37,774 bases of DNA from Desulfobacterales bacterium (GCA_021737275.1 JAIPEE010000036.1:1-37774), one strand, 5' to 3'; counted from the first letter of the stretch, positions 24,298 to 33,440 are shown. Made by a program: numbers and translations. The notes: generated by a model from the sequence alone, not told the origin.

Positions 24298-24941
24298 TCG
24301 TCAAAAGATTCAAGATAGTCGTATAGGGCTTTTTTAAGCCATTCAATGGAATCCTGGTTGGTGATCAAAAACAACAGGCCGTTAATATGCTGATTTTCAA
24401 ATTCAAACACCGTTTTCATGATGATCGCAGTCTGGTTGAAATTAAAAGGTTCAACCAGTGTGCTGAAATCTTTACTCTCACTCTGAGATGCAACCGGAGG
24501 TGAGTAGGTTACGTTTGTATTCAGTAATCCGGCAATTTTCCCGACACAAGCGCCAACAAGGATATTTCCAATTTCAAGCAGCACCTCTTTTTCAAGAGAT
24601 TCAATCTGTTTGCTTTCAACTTCTTCAGTGTCACCGGTATCAAAAAGATCAATAAGTGTTTTGCCGGATCGAGCCGGAAAAATAAGAAATCCGGACCCGC
24701 TGAAATCACCCCAAAACTTTTGATCCAATGCCCATATTTTATCAAAATCATGAATGTTTTTTTTAAAATATACCGACAGGTCATTGACCTTCATAGCCTG
24801 AATTTCCGGCACATTCAGAACGACAAAAATATCTATCATTTCAGCAAGGTCAGCAGTCGCATTGCCAAAAGCAATATTCATAACTTCCTGCAGTATATCT
24901 TTTTCCTCGTCTGAAAAAAGAGCAATAGCTTCAATATTCAT
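24294..24941 (-). CDS. CheC/CheX-like phosphatase
   Basis: A 215-aa protein of the CheC/FliY/CheX fold. The two phosphatase signatures D/S-xxx-E-xx-N are visible: D15-E19-N22 in DILQEVMNIAFGNA and E119-E123-N126 in EVLLEIGNILVGA (the first position is Glu in the second site). CheC proteins dephosphorylate CheY-type receivers in chemotaxis. Here no chemotaxis genes lie nearby; instead the upstream gene encodes a CheY-like receiver and the downstream, 4-base-overlapping gene a diguanylate cyclase. I infer a module in which a receiver and its phosphatase tune c-di-GMP output. Confidence 0.82.
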   Translation of the reverse strand: MNIEAIALFSDEEKDILQEVMNIAFGNATADLAEMIDIFVVLNVPEIQAMKVNDLSVYFKKNIHDFDKIWALDQKFWGDFSGSGFLIFPARSGKTLIDLFDTGDTEEVESKQIESLEKEVLLEIGNILVGACVGKIAGLLNTNVTYSPPVASQSESKDFSTLVEPFNFNQTAIIMKTVFEFENQHINGLLFLITNQDSIEWLKKALYDYLESFDE

Positions 24942-24949
24942 TAGCTGCC

Positions 24950-25334
24950 TCAGCTTGAACTTTTTTCAATTTGTGTTTCAACCTTATCAATAATATCTTC
25001 AAGTATTTGTTTGCGCGGTGGTTTTTTTAATACGGTAAAAGCGCCCAGTGCCATAACTTTGGCAAGAGATTTAGGTTGAACATCTGCGGTTGCGACAACG
25101 ATCATTGCATTTTTATCAAGGTTTTTGATCTCTTCGGTTGCTTTATAGCCGTCAATCTCAGGCATGGTCAGATCCATAAATACCAGATCAGGCTTAACGG
25201 TCTGAAACATCTCAACACCTTCACGCCCGTTGGCAGCTTCGAATAATTCATACTCCCTGTCTTTGGGAATGCAGGTTTTCATAATTTTCCGTGCTACAGG
25301 GGAGTCGTCAACAATAAGAAATCTTTTTAATCAT
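24950..25334 (-). pseudogene. CheY-like receiver with a +1 frameshift in its start region
   Basis: The receiver core is intact: phosphoacceptor Asp in LVFMDLTMPEIDGY, Thr in VVATADV and Lys in FTVLKKPP. An ATG at 25282 would give only 110 residues and omit strand 1 and the acidic pair. The missing part, RFLIVDDSPVARKI, lies in the same frame just upstream but has no start codon. The natural start is the ATG at 25332-25334, which runs MIKKISYC and stops. Removing one A from the A5 run (25323-25327) joins ATG-ATT to the receiver frame and gives about 127 aa. So this is either a sequencing indel, a recent mutation, or a slippage-controlled switch. GAGG lies upstream of that ATG. Confidence 0.7.
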
Positions 25335-25387
25335 AAAGAAACCGACCTCATAAAACTGATATTAATAATGCAACGGATAAAAAATTT

Positions 25388-26179
25388 TTATATAAAGAAA
25401 CTGAAATACCACATTTTCAGTTCGGTGCCCAAAAATATACTCAAGATTGCGCCAATGGATAAAAACGGCCCAAATGGAACAGCAATTTTCAATCCCTTCT
25501 GTGAACGGAGCATAATAATAAGTCCGGTAATTGTTCCAATAATGGATGAAATAAATATGGTTATCATAACACCCTCTAAACCGATAAATGCACCGATCAT
25601 TGCCAGAAGTTTGATATCACCGCCGCCCATCCCCTGTTTTCCGGTGATCATCTGGTAACCCCAGGCTATAGTGAAAAGAGTGCCGCCGCCGACAAAAATG
25701 CCCAGAATTGAACTTTTGATACTGACCAGCGGCAGTAAAAAGGATGCTGCAAATCCAATGGGGATTCCCGGAATTGAAATCTCGTCAGGAATAATCTGAT
25801 GGTCAATATCAATAAAGGTTATGACAATCAGCGCTGCAATTAAAATATAATAAATAATTGTTTCCGGACTTATGCCAAATTTCAGATAAACACATAGTGC
25901 AAAAAAACCGCTGATCATTTCAATAAACGGATATCGAATTGGAATGTGAATGCCGCATTTACGACAGCGCCCTTTCAGCCACAGGTAACTCAAAACAGGA
26001 ATATTATCATAAAAGCTGATTATATTTTTACATTTGGGACACATGGAGCGGGGGTGAACAATAGATTTTTTTTCAGGAAGTCTGTATATGCAGACATTTA
26101 AAAAACTGCCAATACAGAGGCCAAACAACAGACATGAAATTTCAATCAGATAATAATCAGGCATCAAGAAGATCCGCAT
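25388..26179 (-). CDS. pilD: Type IV prepilin peptidase / N-methyltransferase
   Basis: Inner-membrane A24 peptidase of 263 aa that cleaves and N-methylates type IV prepilins or type II secretion pseudopilins. The N-terminal cytosolic loop has the zinc-binding pairs C47-x-x-C50 and C72-x-x-C75 (MCPKC, CRKC), which are needed for the methyltransferase domain. The catalytic Asp residues are D124 in FIDIDHQIIPDE and D188 in GMGGGDIKLLAMIG. Several membrane segments follow. An alternative start at the sixth codon (MPDYYLIE) is possible. No pilin genes are in the window. The receiver, CheC and cyclase genes follow on the same strand, suggesting surface-motility or attachment signalling. Confidence 0.93.
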   Translation of the reverse strand: MRIFLMPDYYLIEISCLLFGLCIGSFLNVCIYRLPEKKSIVHPRSMCPKCKNIISFYDNIPVLSYLWLKGRCRKCGIHIPIRYPFIEMISGFFALCVYLKFGISPETIIYYILIAALIVITFIDIDHQIIPDEISIPGIPIGFAASFLLPLVSIKSSILGIFVGGGTLFTIAWGYQMITGKQGMGGGDIKLLAMIGAFIGLEGVMITIFISSIIGTITGLIIMLRSQKGLKIAVPFGPFLSIGAILSIFLGTELKMWYFSFFI

Positions 26180-26255
26180 TCAGTTAAGATGATATTTTTT
26201 AAAATTAATTTAGACATATAAATATTTAATAACCATAAAAAAAGCAAGATTGATA

Positions 26256-26283
26256 TTGTCAAAGGGGAAAAATGTTTTATAGT
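26256..26283 (+). promoter_or_regulatory. Candidate promoter upstream of lon
   Basis: TTGTCA at 26256-26261, a 16-base spacer and TATAGT at 26278-26283. A hairpin (CGGCAG 26368-26373 with CTGCCG 26396-26401) lies further on in the leader. No CIRCE element is visible. Confidence 0.4.
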
Positions 26284-26446
26284 ATTAGCGATAAATTATT
26301 ATAATTTATATAGTTCCAATAAATTACATCGTATAAGAGATACTTAAAAGTGATAGATTGGATAAAGCGGCAGGCGTTTCAACAGATAATCTGATCTGCC
26401 GGTAACTTAAAAAAATCCCGTAAGGGCTTCACATACAGGAGATAAA

Positions 26447-28855
26447 ATGGCTGAAACAGATAAGGATGATCTCATTAGTATTCTTGACGAGGAAGAGAAT
26501 GAGAGCGATATTCCCACAACATTACCATTGCTGCCGGTCAGAGATGTTGTAATTTTCAGTGACATGCTGTTGCCGCTTTTTGTGGGCCGGGAACGTTCTG
26601 TTCGCGCAGCCGAAGATTCTGTTTCTAAGGAAAGATTTATTTTCCTGGCTACCCAGATGGATTCCGGTATAGAAGACCCCAAAGCTGAAGAGATCTATTC
26701 CGTGGGTACGATTGGCCGTATTCTCAGGATGTTGAAATTGCCTGACGGCCGAGTTAAGGCTCTGGTTCAAGGCATTACTAAAGCAAAAATTTTAAAATAT
26801 ACCCGCAAAAAATCTTTTTATAAGGTTAAAATCGAGTTGTTAAAAGATGAGCCTGTTTCCGGCACCGATGTCGAAAAAGAGGCTCTGATGCGTAATGTTC
26901 AGGAAAATGCCGAAAAGATTCTTGCTCTTAGGGGTGAACTTACCGGCGACGTCGGGTCAATTCTTGACAGTATCGAAGATCCCGGCAAGCTGGCGGATCT
27001 TGTTACCTCAAATCTTAAGCTCAAGATTGATGAAGCCCAGGAATTGCTGGAAATGACGGATCCGGTTAAGCGGCTTAAAAAGGTAAATGATCTTCTCTCC
27101 AGAGAGGTTGAACTGTCTGCCGTTCAGGCCAAGATCCAGTCCGAGGTCAAAGACGAGATTTCAAAAACCCAGCGGGATTATTTCCTCAGGGAACAGGTTC
27201 GGGCCATTCACAAAGAACTGGGTGAGGCGGATGAAAAAACCCTGGAGCTGGAGCTTTATAATAAACAGATCAAAAAGGCTAAAATGCCCAAGGCGGCAAG
27301 AGATGAAGCCGGAAAACAGCTGAAGCGCCTTGAACAGATGCATCCGGATTCTTCCGAAGCCTCTGTTATCAGAACATATATGGACTGGCTTGTTGAGATG
27401 CCGTGGAGTAAATCAACTCATGATATGATTGATATCAAAAAAGCCAAAAAGATCCTTGATAAAAATCATTATTCCCTGGACATGATCAAAGACAGGATTC
27501 TTGAATATCTGAGTGTTCGAAAGCTGAATCCAAAAATGAAGGGTCCGATCCTCTGTTTTGTCGGCCCGCCCGGTGTCGGAAAAACATCACTCGGACAGGC
27601 CATTGCAAAAGCGCTTAAACGGAAATTTATCCGGATATCTCTTGGCGGAATACGTGATGAAGCTGAAATCAGAGGGCACAGAAGAACTTATATCGGTGCC
27701 ATGCCCGGCAGAATTCTTCAGGGTTTAAAACAATGCGGTACCAACAATCCCGTATTTATGATGGATGAAATTGATAAGCTTGGCAATGATTTCCGGGGAG
27801 ATCCTTCCTCTGCTCTTCTTGAGGCACTTGATCCCGAGCAGAATGCTGATTTTAGTGATCATTATCTGAATCTGCCTTTTGATCTTTCAAAGGTCATGTT
27901 TATCCTGACAGCAAATTTGACGGATACCATTCCATCGGCCCTGCTTGATAGAATGGAGGTTATTACACTTTCAGGGTATACGGAAGAAGATAAGAAGGTT
28001 ATCGCGGAAAAATATCTTCTGCCGCGCCAACTCAAGGAAAACGGGCTGAGTGAAAAGAAATTGTCATTGAGTGATGGGGCAATGGAACAGGTAATTTCAG
28101 AATATACACTGGAATCAGGATTGAGAAATCTGGAGCGAGAGCTGGGTACCATATGTCGGAAGGTTGCCCGTAATGTTGCCGAAGGAGATAAAGGCTCTTT
28201 TAAAATTACAAAAAATAATTTGTCAAAATTTCTTGGAGTTCCAAAATATCTGGATGAGATGGATCAGGAAGAGAGCCAGATCGGTCTTTCAACGGGACTC
28301 GCCTGGACACAGGTTGGCGGAGAAGTGTTGTATATCGAAACTTCCCTTATCAACGGCAAGGGAGAGATAATTATAACCGGCCAGATTGGTGAGGTCATGC
28401 AGGAGTCGGCAAGGGCAGCTATAACTTTTATCAAAGCAAATTATGATCAGTTCGGTTTGAAGCCCGGCCTTTTTGATAAAGTCGATATGCATATTCATGT
28501 GCCTGCAGGCGCCATTCCGAAGGATGGTCCATCTGCCGGTATTTCCATAGCAACATCACTGATTTCGGCACTTACAGAACAACCGGTTCTGAAAGATGTT
28601 GCCATGACCGGGGAGATTACACTCAGGGGCAGGGTATTGCCGATCGGCGGTTTGAAGGAAAAAGCGCTTGGTGCACTGAGAGGCGGTATTACCAAGATTG
28701 TTATTCCGGAAAAAAATAAAAAAGATCTGGCTGAAATACCGGACAATGTTAAGCGGAAAATTGAATTTATTCCTGTGTCTCAGATGGAGGATGTTATTCC
28801 CGTAGCTTTCGGCAAAACGCTTAAAAAGAAGACGATAAAAAAGAAGAAAAAATAA
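26447..28855 (+). CDS. lon: ATP-dependent Lon protease
   Basis: Cytosolic AAA+ protease of 802 aa that degrades damaged and regulatory proteins. The N-terminal LON domain spans about residues 25-220 (LPLLPVRDVVIFSDMLLPLF), followed by a coiled coil. The AAA domain spans about 320-560, with Walker A GPPGVGKTSLGQAIA and Walker B VFMMDEIDKLG. The C-terminal protease domain has the catalytic S696 in PKDGPSAGIS and K739 in LKEKALGALRGG. The 43-residue spacing of this dyad equals that of E. coli Lon. The C-terminus ends in a Lys-rich tail. CAGGAG precedes the ATG. tsaB follows after 16 bases. Confidence 0.97.
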   Translation: MAETDKDDLISILDEEENESDIPTTLPLLPVRDVVIFSDMLLPLFVGRERSVRAAEDSVSKERFIFLATQMDSGIEDPKAEEIYSVGTIGRILRMLKLPDGRVKALVQGITKAKILKYTRKKSFYKVKIELLKDEPVSGTDVEKEALMRNVQENAEKILALRGELTGDVGSILDSIEDPGKLADLVTSNLKLKIDEAQELLEMTDPVKRLKKVNDLLSREVELSAVQAKIQSEVKDEISKTQRDYFLREQVRAIHKELGEADEKTLELELYNKQIKKAKMPKAARDEAGKQLKRLEQMHPDSSEASVIRTYMDWLVEMPWSKSTHDMIDIKKAKKILDKNHYSLDMIKDRILEYLSVRKLNPKMKGPILCFVGPPGVGKTSLGQAIAKALKRKFIRISLGGIRDEAEIRGHRRTYIGAMPGRILQGLKQCGTNNPVFMMDEIDKLGNDFRGDPSSALLEALDPEQNADFSDHYLNLPFDLSKVMFILTANLTDTIPSALLDRMEVITLSGYTEEDKKVIAEKYLLPRQLKENGLSEKKLSLSDGAMEQVISEYTLESGLRNLERELGTICRKVARNVAEGDKGSFKITKNNLSKFLGVPKYLDEMDQEESQIGLSTGLAWTQVGGEVLYIETSLINGKGEIIITGQIGEVMQESARAAITFIKANYDQFGLKPGLFDKVDMHIHVPAGAIPKDGPSAGISIATSLISALTEQPVLKDVAMTGEITLRGRVLPIGGLKEKALGALRGGITKIVIPEKNKKDLAEIPDNVKRKIEFIPVSQMEDVIPVAFGKTLKKKTIKKKKK

Positions 28856-28871
28856 AACAATATAGTACTAT

Positions 28872-29567
28872 ATGAAGATTTTAGCACTTGATACCGCAAC
28901 AAAAAGCTGTAGCGTTGCTATATGTGAAGATACAATGCTGCTTGCAGAGATTAATACCGCCACAGGCCGGACTCACTCAAAACATTTGATGGAAATGGTT
29001 GATTTGACCTTTCGGATGGCAGGTGTGGGGTTGTCTGATATTGACGGTTTTACGGTAACCCGGGGTCCGGGAAGTTTTACCGGCCTCCGGATAGGATTGA
29101 GTACCGTAAAGGGGCTTGCTGCCGGTATGGGAAAACCGGTTGTGGCTGTTTCAAGTCTTGATGTGCTTGCATTTCAGGCAGCGGTTCATGGTTATACTAT
29201 TTGTCCGCTGCTTGATGCGAGAAAGGGAGAGGTTTATGGGGCTTCTTACAGATTTGATGAAAGGGGTTTGCAGAAAGTAACGGATGAACTCGTTTTTTCT
29301 CCAACGGATTTTAAATTGGATACCACTACACCAAGTCTTTTTGTTGGTGATGGTGCGAAGGTTTATAAAGATATGATTAAGGATCTTTATCATGATAACG
29401 CGCTTTTTGTACCGGAATCTCAGGGCAGAATCCATGCTGCGACAGTTGCCCTTTTAGGTCTTGAGCGGTTTAATGCCGGTTCAGATCAGGAGGTGGGCGC
29501 CATTATACCCCAATATATCAGAAAGTCTGATGCAGAATTAAACCTTGGAAAAAAACTGCTAAAATGA
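28872..29567 (+). CDS. tsaB: tRNA threonylcarbamoyladenosine biosynthesis protein TsaB
   Basis: A 231-aa member of the ASKHA superfamily (YeaZ/TsaB), partner of TsaD in forming t6A at position 37 of ANN-decoding tRNAs. Typical stretches are MKILALDTATKSCSVAICED, TGRTHSKHLMEMVDLTFRMA, and TRGPGSFTGLRIGLSTVKGL near the middle, with LLDARKGEVYGASY after it. It has no metal-binding His motif of TsaD, as expected for TsaB. It lies 16 bases after lon, probably in the same transcript. A new promoter follows it. Confidence 0.93.
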   Translation: MKILALDTATKSCSVAICEDTMLLAEINTATGRTHSKHLMEMVDLTFRMAGVGLSDIDGFTVTRGPGSFTGLRIGLSTVKGLAAGMGKPVVAVSSLDVLAFQAAVHGYTICPLLDARKGEVYGASYRFDERGLQKVTDELVFSPTDFKLDTTTPSLFVGDGAKVYKDMIKDLYHDNALFVPESQGRIHAATVALLGLERFNAGSDQEVGAIIPQYIRKSDAELNLGKKLLK

Positions 29568-29600
29568 ATAAATAAAGAAAAATGTAGAATTTGTAACCAA

Positions 29601-29629
29601 TTGACATTAAAAAATGAAGCTGATATAGA
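29601..29629 (+). promoter_or_regulatory. Sigma70 promoter for psd-pssA
   Basis: TTGACA at 29601-29606, a 17-base spacer and TATAGA at 29624-29629: a near-perfect consensus promoter, in the gap between tsaB and psd. Confidence 0.7.
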
Positions 29630-29688
29630 CAGCAACATTATAATTAGCAGATTGTTCTGTGATTGACAGAGAGATTAAGGTTTTATAT

Positions 29689-30360
29689 ATGGATAAATAT
29701 TCGTGGTCTGACCCACCCGCTCAGACAGCTTTTCCGGTAGCAAGAGAAGGCTACCCGTTTATATTTTTTTCAGGCTTTGTGGTAGCCGTTTTTGCAATTC
29801 TGGGTTTCAAATGTCTCTCCATAATTGGCCTTATCGTTACGGTTTTTATCTGTTTTTTCTTCAGAGATCCGGATCGGGTTATACCGAACGGTGAGGGAAT
29901 GTTTGTCTCTCCGGCAGATGGCAGGATTGTTTATATAAACCGCGTTGACGAGACACCTTTTTATGATGGACCATGCCTGAAGATCAGTATTTTTATGTCG
30001 GTTTTTAACGTTCATGTCAACCGGGTTCCTTATGAAGGAGAAATCAAAAAAATAAGCTATTTTCCGGGCAAGTTTTTTAATGCCAGCCTGGATAAGGCTT
30101 CAAAGGATAATGAACATAATGCTGTTTACCTTGAAACAACTAAAGGCAAACGGATCTGTTTTGTCCAGATTGCAGGTTTGATTGCAAGACGAATTATCTG
30201 CAAGGTTCAAAAGGATGAGCACGTTCTGAGGGGACAGCGTTTCGGGATTATCTGCTTTGGGTCACGTGTTGATGTTTATCTGCCTGAAGGGGTTAAAATT
30301 GGTGCTTCTGTCGGAGATAAGGTCAGTGCCGGCTCGTCAGTACTGGGGTATTTTGTATGA
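29689..30360 (+). CDS. psd: Phosphatidylserine decarboxylase proenzyme
   Basis: Makes phosphatidylethanolamine from phosphatidylserine at the inner membrane. It is the short (type II) form, 223 aa from the ATG at 29689; a GTG at 29659 would add ten residues but lacks a ribosome binding site. A hydrophobic hairpin lies at about residues 20-55. FVSPADGRIVYI and SVFNVHVNRVPYEGEIKKIS follow. The self-cleavage site is the G191-S192 bond in CFGSRVDVYLPEG, where Ser becomes the pyruvoyl prosthetic group. Its stop overlaps the pssA start by 4 bases, so substrate-producing and substrate-using enzymes are coupled. Confidence 0.93.
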   Translation: MDKYSWSDPPAQTAFPVAREGYPFIFFSGFVVAVFAILGFKCLSIIGLIVTVFICFFFRDPDRVIPNGEGMFVSPADGRIVYINRVDETPFYDGPCLKISIFMSVFNVHVNRVPYEGEIKKISYFPGKFFNASLDKASKDNEHNAVYLETTKGKRICFVQIAGLIARRIICKVQKDEHVLRGQRFGIICFGSRVDVYLPEGVKIGASVGDKVSAGSSVLGYFV

Positions 30361-31142
30361 GTGGTAAGACAAGGTTTAACAAAGAGCAATTTCGCCGGGG
30401 GATATATATCCTGCCGAATCTGTTTACATCGCTGAATATGTTTTGCGGCTTTTATGCTATTATATCAGCTATAAACGGCAAGTTTGTTTCAGCTGCAGTA
30501 GCCATTCTGATCGCTTCTGTGTTTGATCTGCTGGATGGTAAAGTTGCAAGGGCAACCAACACGCAGAGCAGCTTTGGTGTTGAGTATGATTCTCTTGCTG
30601 ATCTGGTATCATTTGGTATGGCACCTGCCCTGATGATGTACTTGTGGGCATTGCAGCCTTTTGGTCGAATCGGCTGGCTGGCGGGATTCCTTTACATGGC
30701 TTGCGGCGCGTTAAGACTTGCGCGTTTCAATACGATGGTGGGTAAAATCAGCAGTGACTATTTTCAGGGATTACCTATTCCCGCAGCAGCAGGAATGAAT
30801 GCCGTTACGATTTTGTTCTTTAATAAATTGAACCTTGGTGTTGAAACAATCCCAGTCATGGTGCTTGTAATGATATATATATTATCTTTTTTGATGGTCA
30901 GTAATATTAAATATCAAAGCTTTAAAAATTCGAAATTTCTCAGAAAAAGTAATTTTAATTTCCATGTTTTTGTAATTCTTGTTCTGATTTTTATTGCAGC
31001 ACAACCATCCATTGCCCTGTTTTTAATTGGGTTTACCTATATTGTTTCAGGCCCTCTTTTTACAGTCAGATACTACAAAAATAGTAAAAAGAAAGATGCT
31101 GAAACCCGCAAAATTGAGGAGCAAAGAGAAAACCAGATCTGA
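30357..31142 (+). CDS. pssA: CDP-diacylglycerol--serine O-phosphatidyltransferase
   Basis: Integral membrane enzyme, 261 aa, type II (Bacillus-like) PssA that makes phosphatidylserine from CDP-diacylglycerol and serine. The CDP-alcohol phosphotransferase motif D-G-x2-A-R-x8-G-x3-D-x3-D is complete in LLDGKVARATNTQSSFGVEY followed by DSLAD. About seven membrane segments follow, and the C-terminus is Lys/Glu rich. It is translationally coupled to psd. Together they form the whole branch from CDP-diacylglycerol to phosphatidylethanolamine. Confidence 0.94.
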   Translation: MSGKTRFNKEQFRRGIYILPNLFTSLNMFCGFYAIISAINGKFVSAAVAILIASVFDLLDGKVARATNTQSSFGVEYDSLADLVSFGMAPALMMYLWALQPFGRIGWLAGFLYMACGALRLARFNTMVGKISSDYFQGLPIPAAAGMNAVTILFFNKLNLGVETIPVMVLVMIYILSFLMVSNIKYQSFKNSKFLRKSNFNFHVFVILVLIFIAAQPSIALFLIGFTYIVSGPLFTVRYYKNSKKKDAETRKIEEQRENQI

Positions 31143-31178
31143 TAATTTTTAGAGTAACTATAACCGGATCGGTCAAGC

Positions 31179-31228
31179 GCCGGCCTGGTAATGATTTATA
31201 ATAGAATAAGCCGGCCCCCGGAGGCCGG
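31179..31228 (+). terminator. GCCGGCC hairpins between pssA and leuB
   Basis: CCGGCC (31211-31216) pairs with GGCCGG (31223-31228) across a 6-base loop; TATGGTTTTT follows. A second GCCGGCC at 31179-31185 could pair with either arm, giving alternative structures. The tail is only moderately U-rich. Probably the psd-pssA terminator. Confidence 0.5.
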
Positions 31229-31303
31229 TATGGTTTTTATGAAGCATGTGGAATATATGAATAAATTCAAAATATGAAATAAAATTTTTAATGGAGAGTT
31301 GTT

Positions 31304-32374
31304 ATGGCAAACGTTTACAATATCGCAGTTGTTCCCGGTGATGGTACCGGTCCGGAAGTTATCGCTGAAGGCATAAAAGCCCTGAATGCTGCTGCTGCAA
31401 AAGCAGGTTTTAAGCTTAAATATACCCGCTATAATGTTGGTGGTGATCAGTATCTTGCAACCGGAGAGGTTCTTCCTGATTCTGTTGTTGAGGGTCTTAA
31501 AAAGGCGGATTCAATTTACCTGGGCGCTATCGGCCACCCGGATGTAAAACCGGGTATTCTTGAAAAGGGCATACTTCTAAATCTCAGGTTTACCCTGGAT
31601 CAGTACATTAATCTTCGCCCGGTCAAACTATATGAAAATGTTGAAACACCATTAAAAGATAAGGGCCCTGCAGAAATTGACTTTGTCGTTGTTCGTGAAA
31701 ACACCGAAGGGCTTTATGCCGGTGCCGGTGGAACGCTTAAAAAGGGGACACCTGATGAAGTTGCCATTCAGGAATCTATTAATACACGCAAGGGTGTAGA
31801 GCGCTGTGTCCGTTACGCATTTGAGTATTGCCGAAAAAGAAATAAACGCAAAAAACTGACACTTTGCGGTAAAACAAACGTTCTGACGTTCGCATTTGAT
31901 TTATGGGAAAGAACTTTTAATGAGGTTGCAAAGGACTATCCGGATATTGAAACAGATTACGCTCATGTTGATGCCATCTGCATGTGGATGGTCAAAAACC
32001 CGGAATGGTTTGATGTTATAGTAACAGATAATATGTTTGGTGATATTATAACTGATTTAGGCGCAATGATTCAGGGTGGCATGGGGATTGCCGCAGGTGG
32101 CAATATCAACCCCGAAGGCGTTTCCATGTTTGAGCCCATTGGCGGATCAGCACCAAAATATACCGGCATGGGTGTAATCAATCCTGTCGCTGCAATTTCT
32201 TCTGCCCAGTTGATGCTCGAAACACTTGGTGAAGATAAGGCCGCTGCCATGATTGAAGCAGCCGTTATTAAAGTGCTTCGTGAAGACCTTGAAGACCTTG
32301 GTGCCGGTAAAATGGGGTACTCAACCAGTGAAGTTGGCGATCTTATTGTAAATCATATTAATGAAAATAATTAA
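31304..32374 (+). CDS. leuB: 3-isopropylmalate dehydrogenase
   Basis: NAD-dependent decarboxylating dehydrogenase of leucine synthesis, 356 aa. The nucleotide and metal motifs of the beta-decarboxylating dehydrogenase family are present: [15 protein letters not shown] at the N-terminus, [34 protein letters not shown], and [40 protein letters not shown] follows. The [13 protein letters not shown] loop favours LeuB over isocitrate dehydrogenase, though homoisocitrate or tartrate dehydrogenases are close relatives. GGAGAG precedes the ATG. Other leu genes are not in the window. Confidence 0.87.
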   Translation: MANVYNIAVVPGDGTGPEVIAEGIKALNAAAAKAGFKLKYTRYNVGGDQYLATGEVLPDSVVEGLKKADSIYLGAIGHPDVKPGILEKGILLNLRFTLDQYINLRPVKLYENVETPLKDKGPAEIDFVVVRENTEGLYAGAGGTLKKGTPDEVAIQESINTRKGVERCVRYAFEYCRKRNKRKKLTLCGKTNVLTFAFDLWERTFNEVAKDYPDIETDYAHVDAICMWMVKNPEWFDVIVTDNMFGDIITDLGAMIQGGMGIAAGGNINPEGVSMFEPIGGSAPKYTGMGVINPVAAISSAQLMLETLGEDKAAAMIEAAVIKVLREDLEDLGAGKMGYSTSEVGDLIVNHINENN

Positions 32375-32417
32375 TAAAAGTATTAACCACGATTAACCGG
32401 ACAAAGAAAGTGAAGTC

Positions 32418-33440
32418 ATGGCAGATAAAAAAGTAAATGTAGCGATTGCAGGGGCCACGGGTGCCGTTGGGAACCAGATGATTGAATGTCTTGAGGAACG
32501 TAAATTTCCTGTAAAAAACATTAAATTTCTGGCATCATCACGATCGGCCGGCCGTGAATTAAAGTTTATGGGTGATACCGTTGTTGTAGAAGAGATGACC
32601 GAAAAATCTTTTAAGGATGTTGATATTGCCATCTTTTCTGCAGGTGGTGGAACGAGTCAGAAGTTTTCTCCTATTGCAGCCGAATCAGGTGCAATTGTAG
32701 TTGATAACTCCAGTGCATGGCGGATGGATCCGGATGTACCGCTGGTTGTTCCGGAAGTTAATCCGCATGCTATTGCCGGTTATACGAAAAAAGGCATTAT
32801 TGCCAATCCGAACTGTTCAACCATACAGATGCTGGTTGCGCTTTATCCGATACATAAAAAGGTCGGTATCAGACGTGTTGTTGTTTCAACCTACCAGGCC
32901 GTATCAGGAACAGGAAAGAAAGCGATTGATGAGCTTTTTGACCAAACCCGTGCCATAATGAACTTTGTTGATTATGAAAAGAAGGTTTACCCACACCAGA
33001 TTGCTTTTAACTGCCTGCCGCATATTGATGTCTTTCTTGATAATGGCTATACCAAGGAAGAGATGAAGATGCTCAATGAGACCAGGAAAATTTTTGAAGA
33101 TGATTCCATTGGCGTAACGGCAACAACAGTTCGTGTCCCGGTATTCTTCAGCCATTCTGAATCCGTCAATATTGAGACAAATTCTCATATTACTGCTGAT
33201 GAGGTAAAGGAACTTCTTTCTGTATCAGAAGGCGTTAAGGTCGTTGATGATCCGGAAAACAATGTTTATCCGCTTGCGATTGATGCAGCCGGAAAAGATG
33301 AAACCTTTGTCGGACGTATTCGGCAGGATGAGTCTATTGAAAATGGAATAAATATGTGGATTGTTGCCGATAACATCCGTAAGGGTGCTGCAACAAATGC
33401 AGTACAAATTGCAGAAATTTTAGCGGAAAAATATTTGTAA
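32418..33440 (+). CDS. asd: Aspartate-semialdehyde dehydrogenase
   Basis: NADPH-dependent reduction of aspartyl phosphate to aspartate semialdehyde, 340 aa. The N-terminal VAIAGATGAVGNQMIECLEE is the nucleotide fold. The catalytic Cys is C133 in IANPNCSTIQMLVAL, and SGTGKKAIDELFDQT and VRVPVFFSHSESVNIETN follow, the latter with the active-site Arg/His region. In this organism the product feeds Lys, Met, Thr and diaminopimelate synthesis. Through the ADH synthase encoded at 14433 it should also supply the carbon skeleton of all aromatic amino acids. It starts 43 bases after leuB. Confidence 0.95.
   Translation: MADKKVNVAIAGATGAVGNQMIECLEERKFPVKNIKFLASSRSAGRELKFMGDTVVVEEMTEKSFKDVDIAIFSAGGGTSQKFSPIAAESGAIVVDNSSAWRMDPDVPLVVPEVNPHAIAGYTKKGIIANPNCSTIQMLVALYPIHKKVGIRRVVVSTYQAVSGTGKKAIDELFDQTRAIMNFVDYEKKVYPHQIAFNCLPHIDVFLDNGYTKEEMKMLNETRKIFEDDSIGVTATTVRVPVFFSHSESVNIETNSHITADEVKELLSVSEGVKVVDDPENNVYPLAIDAAGKDETFVGRIRQDESIENGINMWIVADNIRKGAATNAVQIAEILAEKYL

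Noticed and set aside
31190-31300. Possible leucine leader peptide before leuB
   Set aside because: The open frame starting at 31191 contains no Leu codon run, so it cannot act as a leucine-sensing leader.
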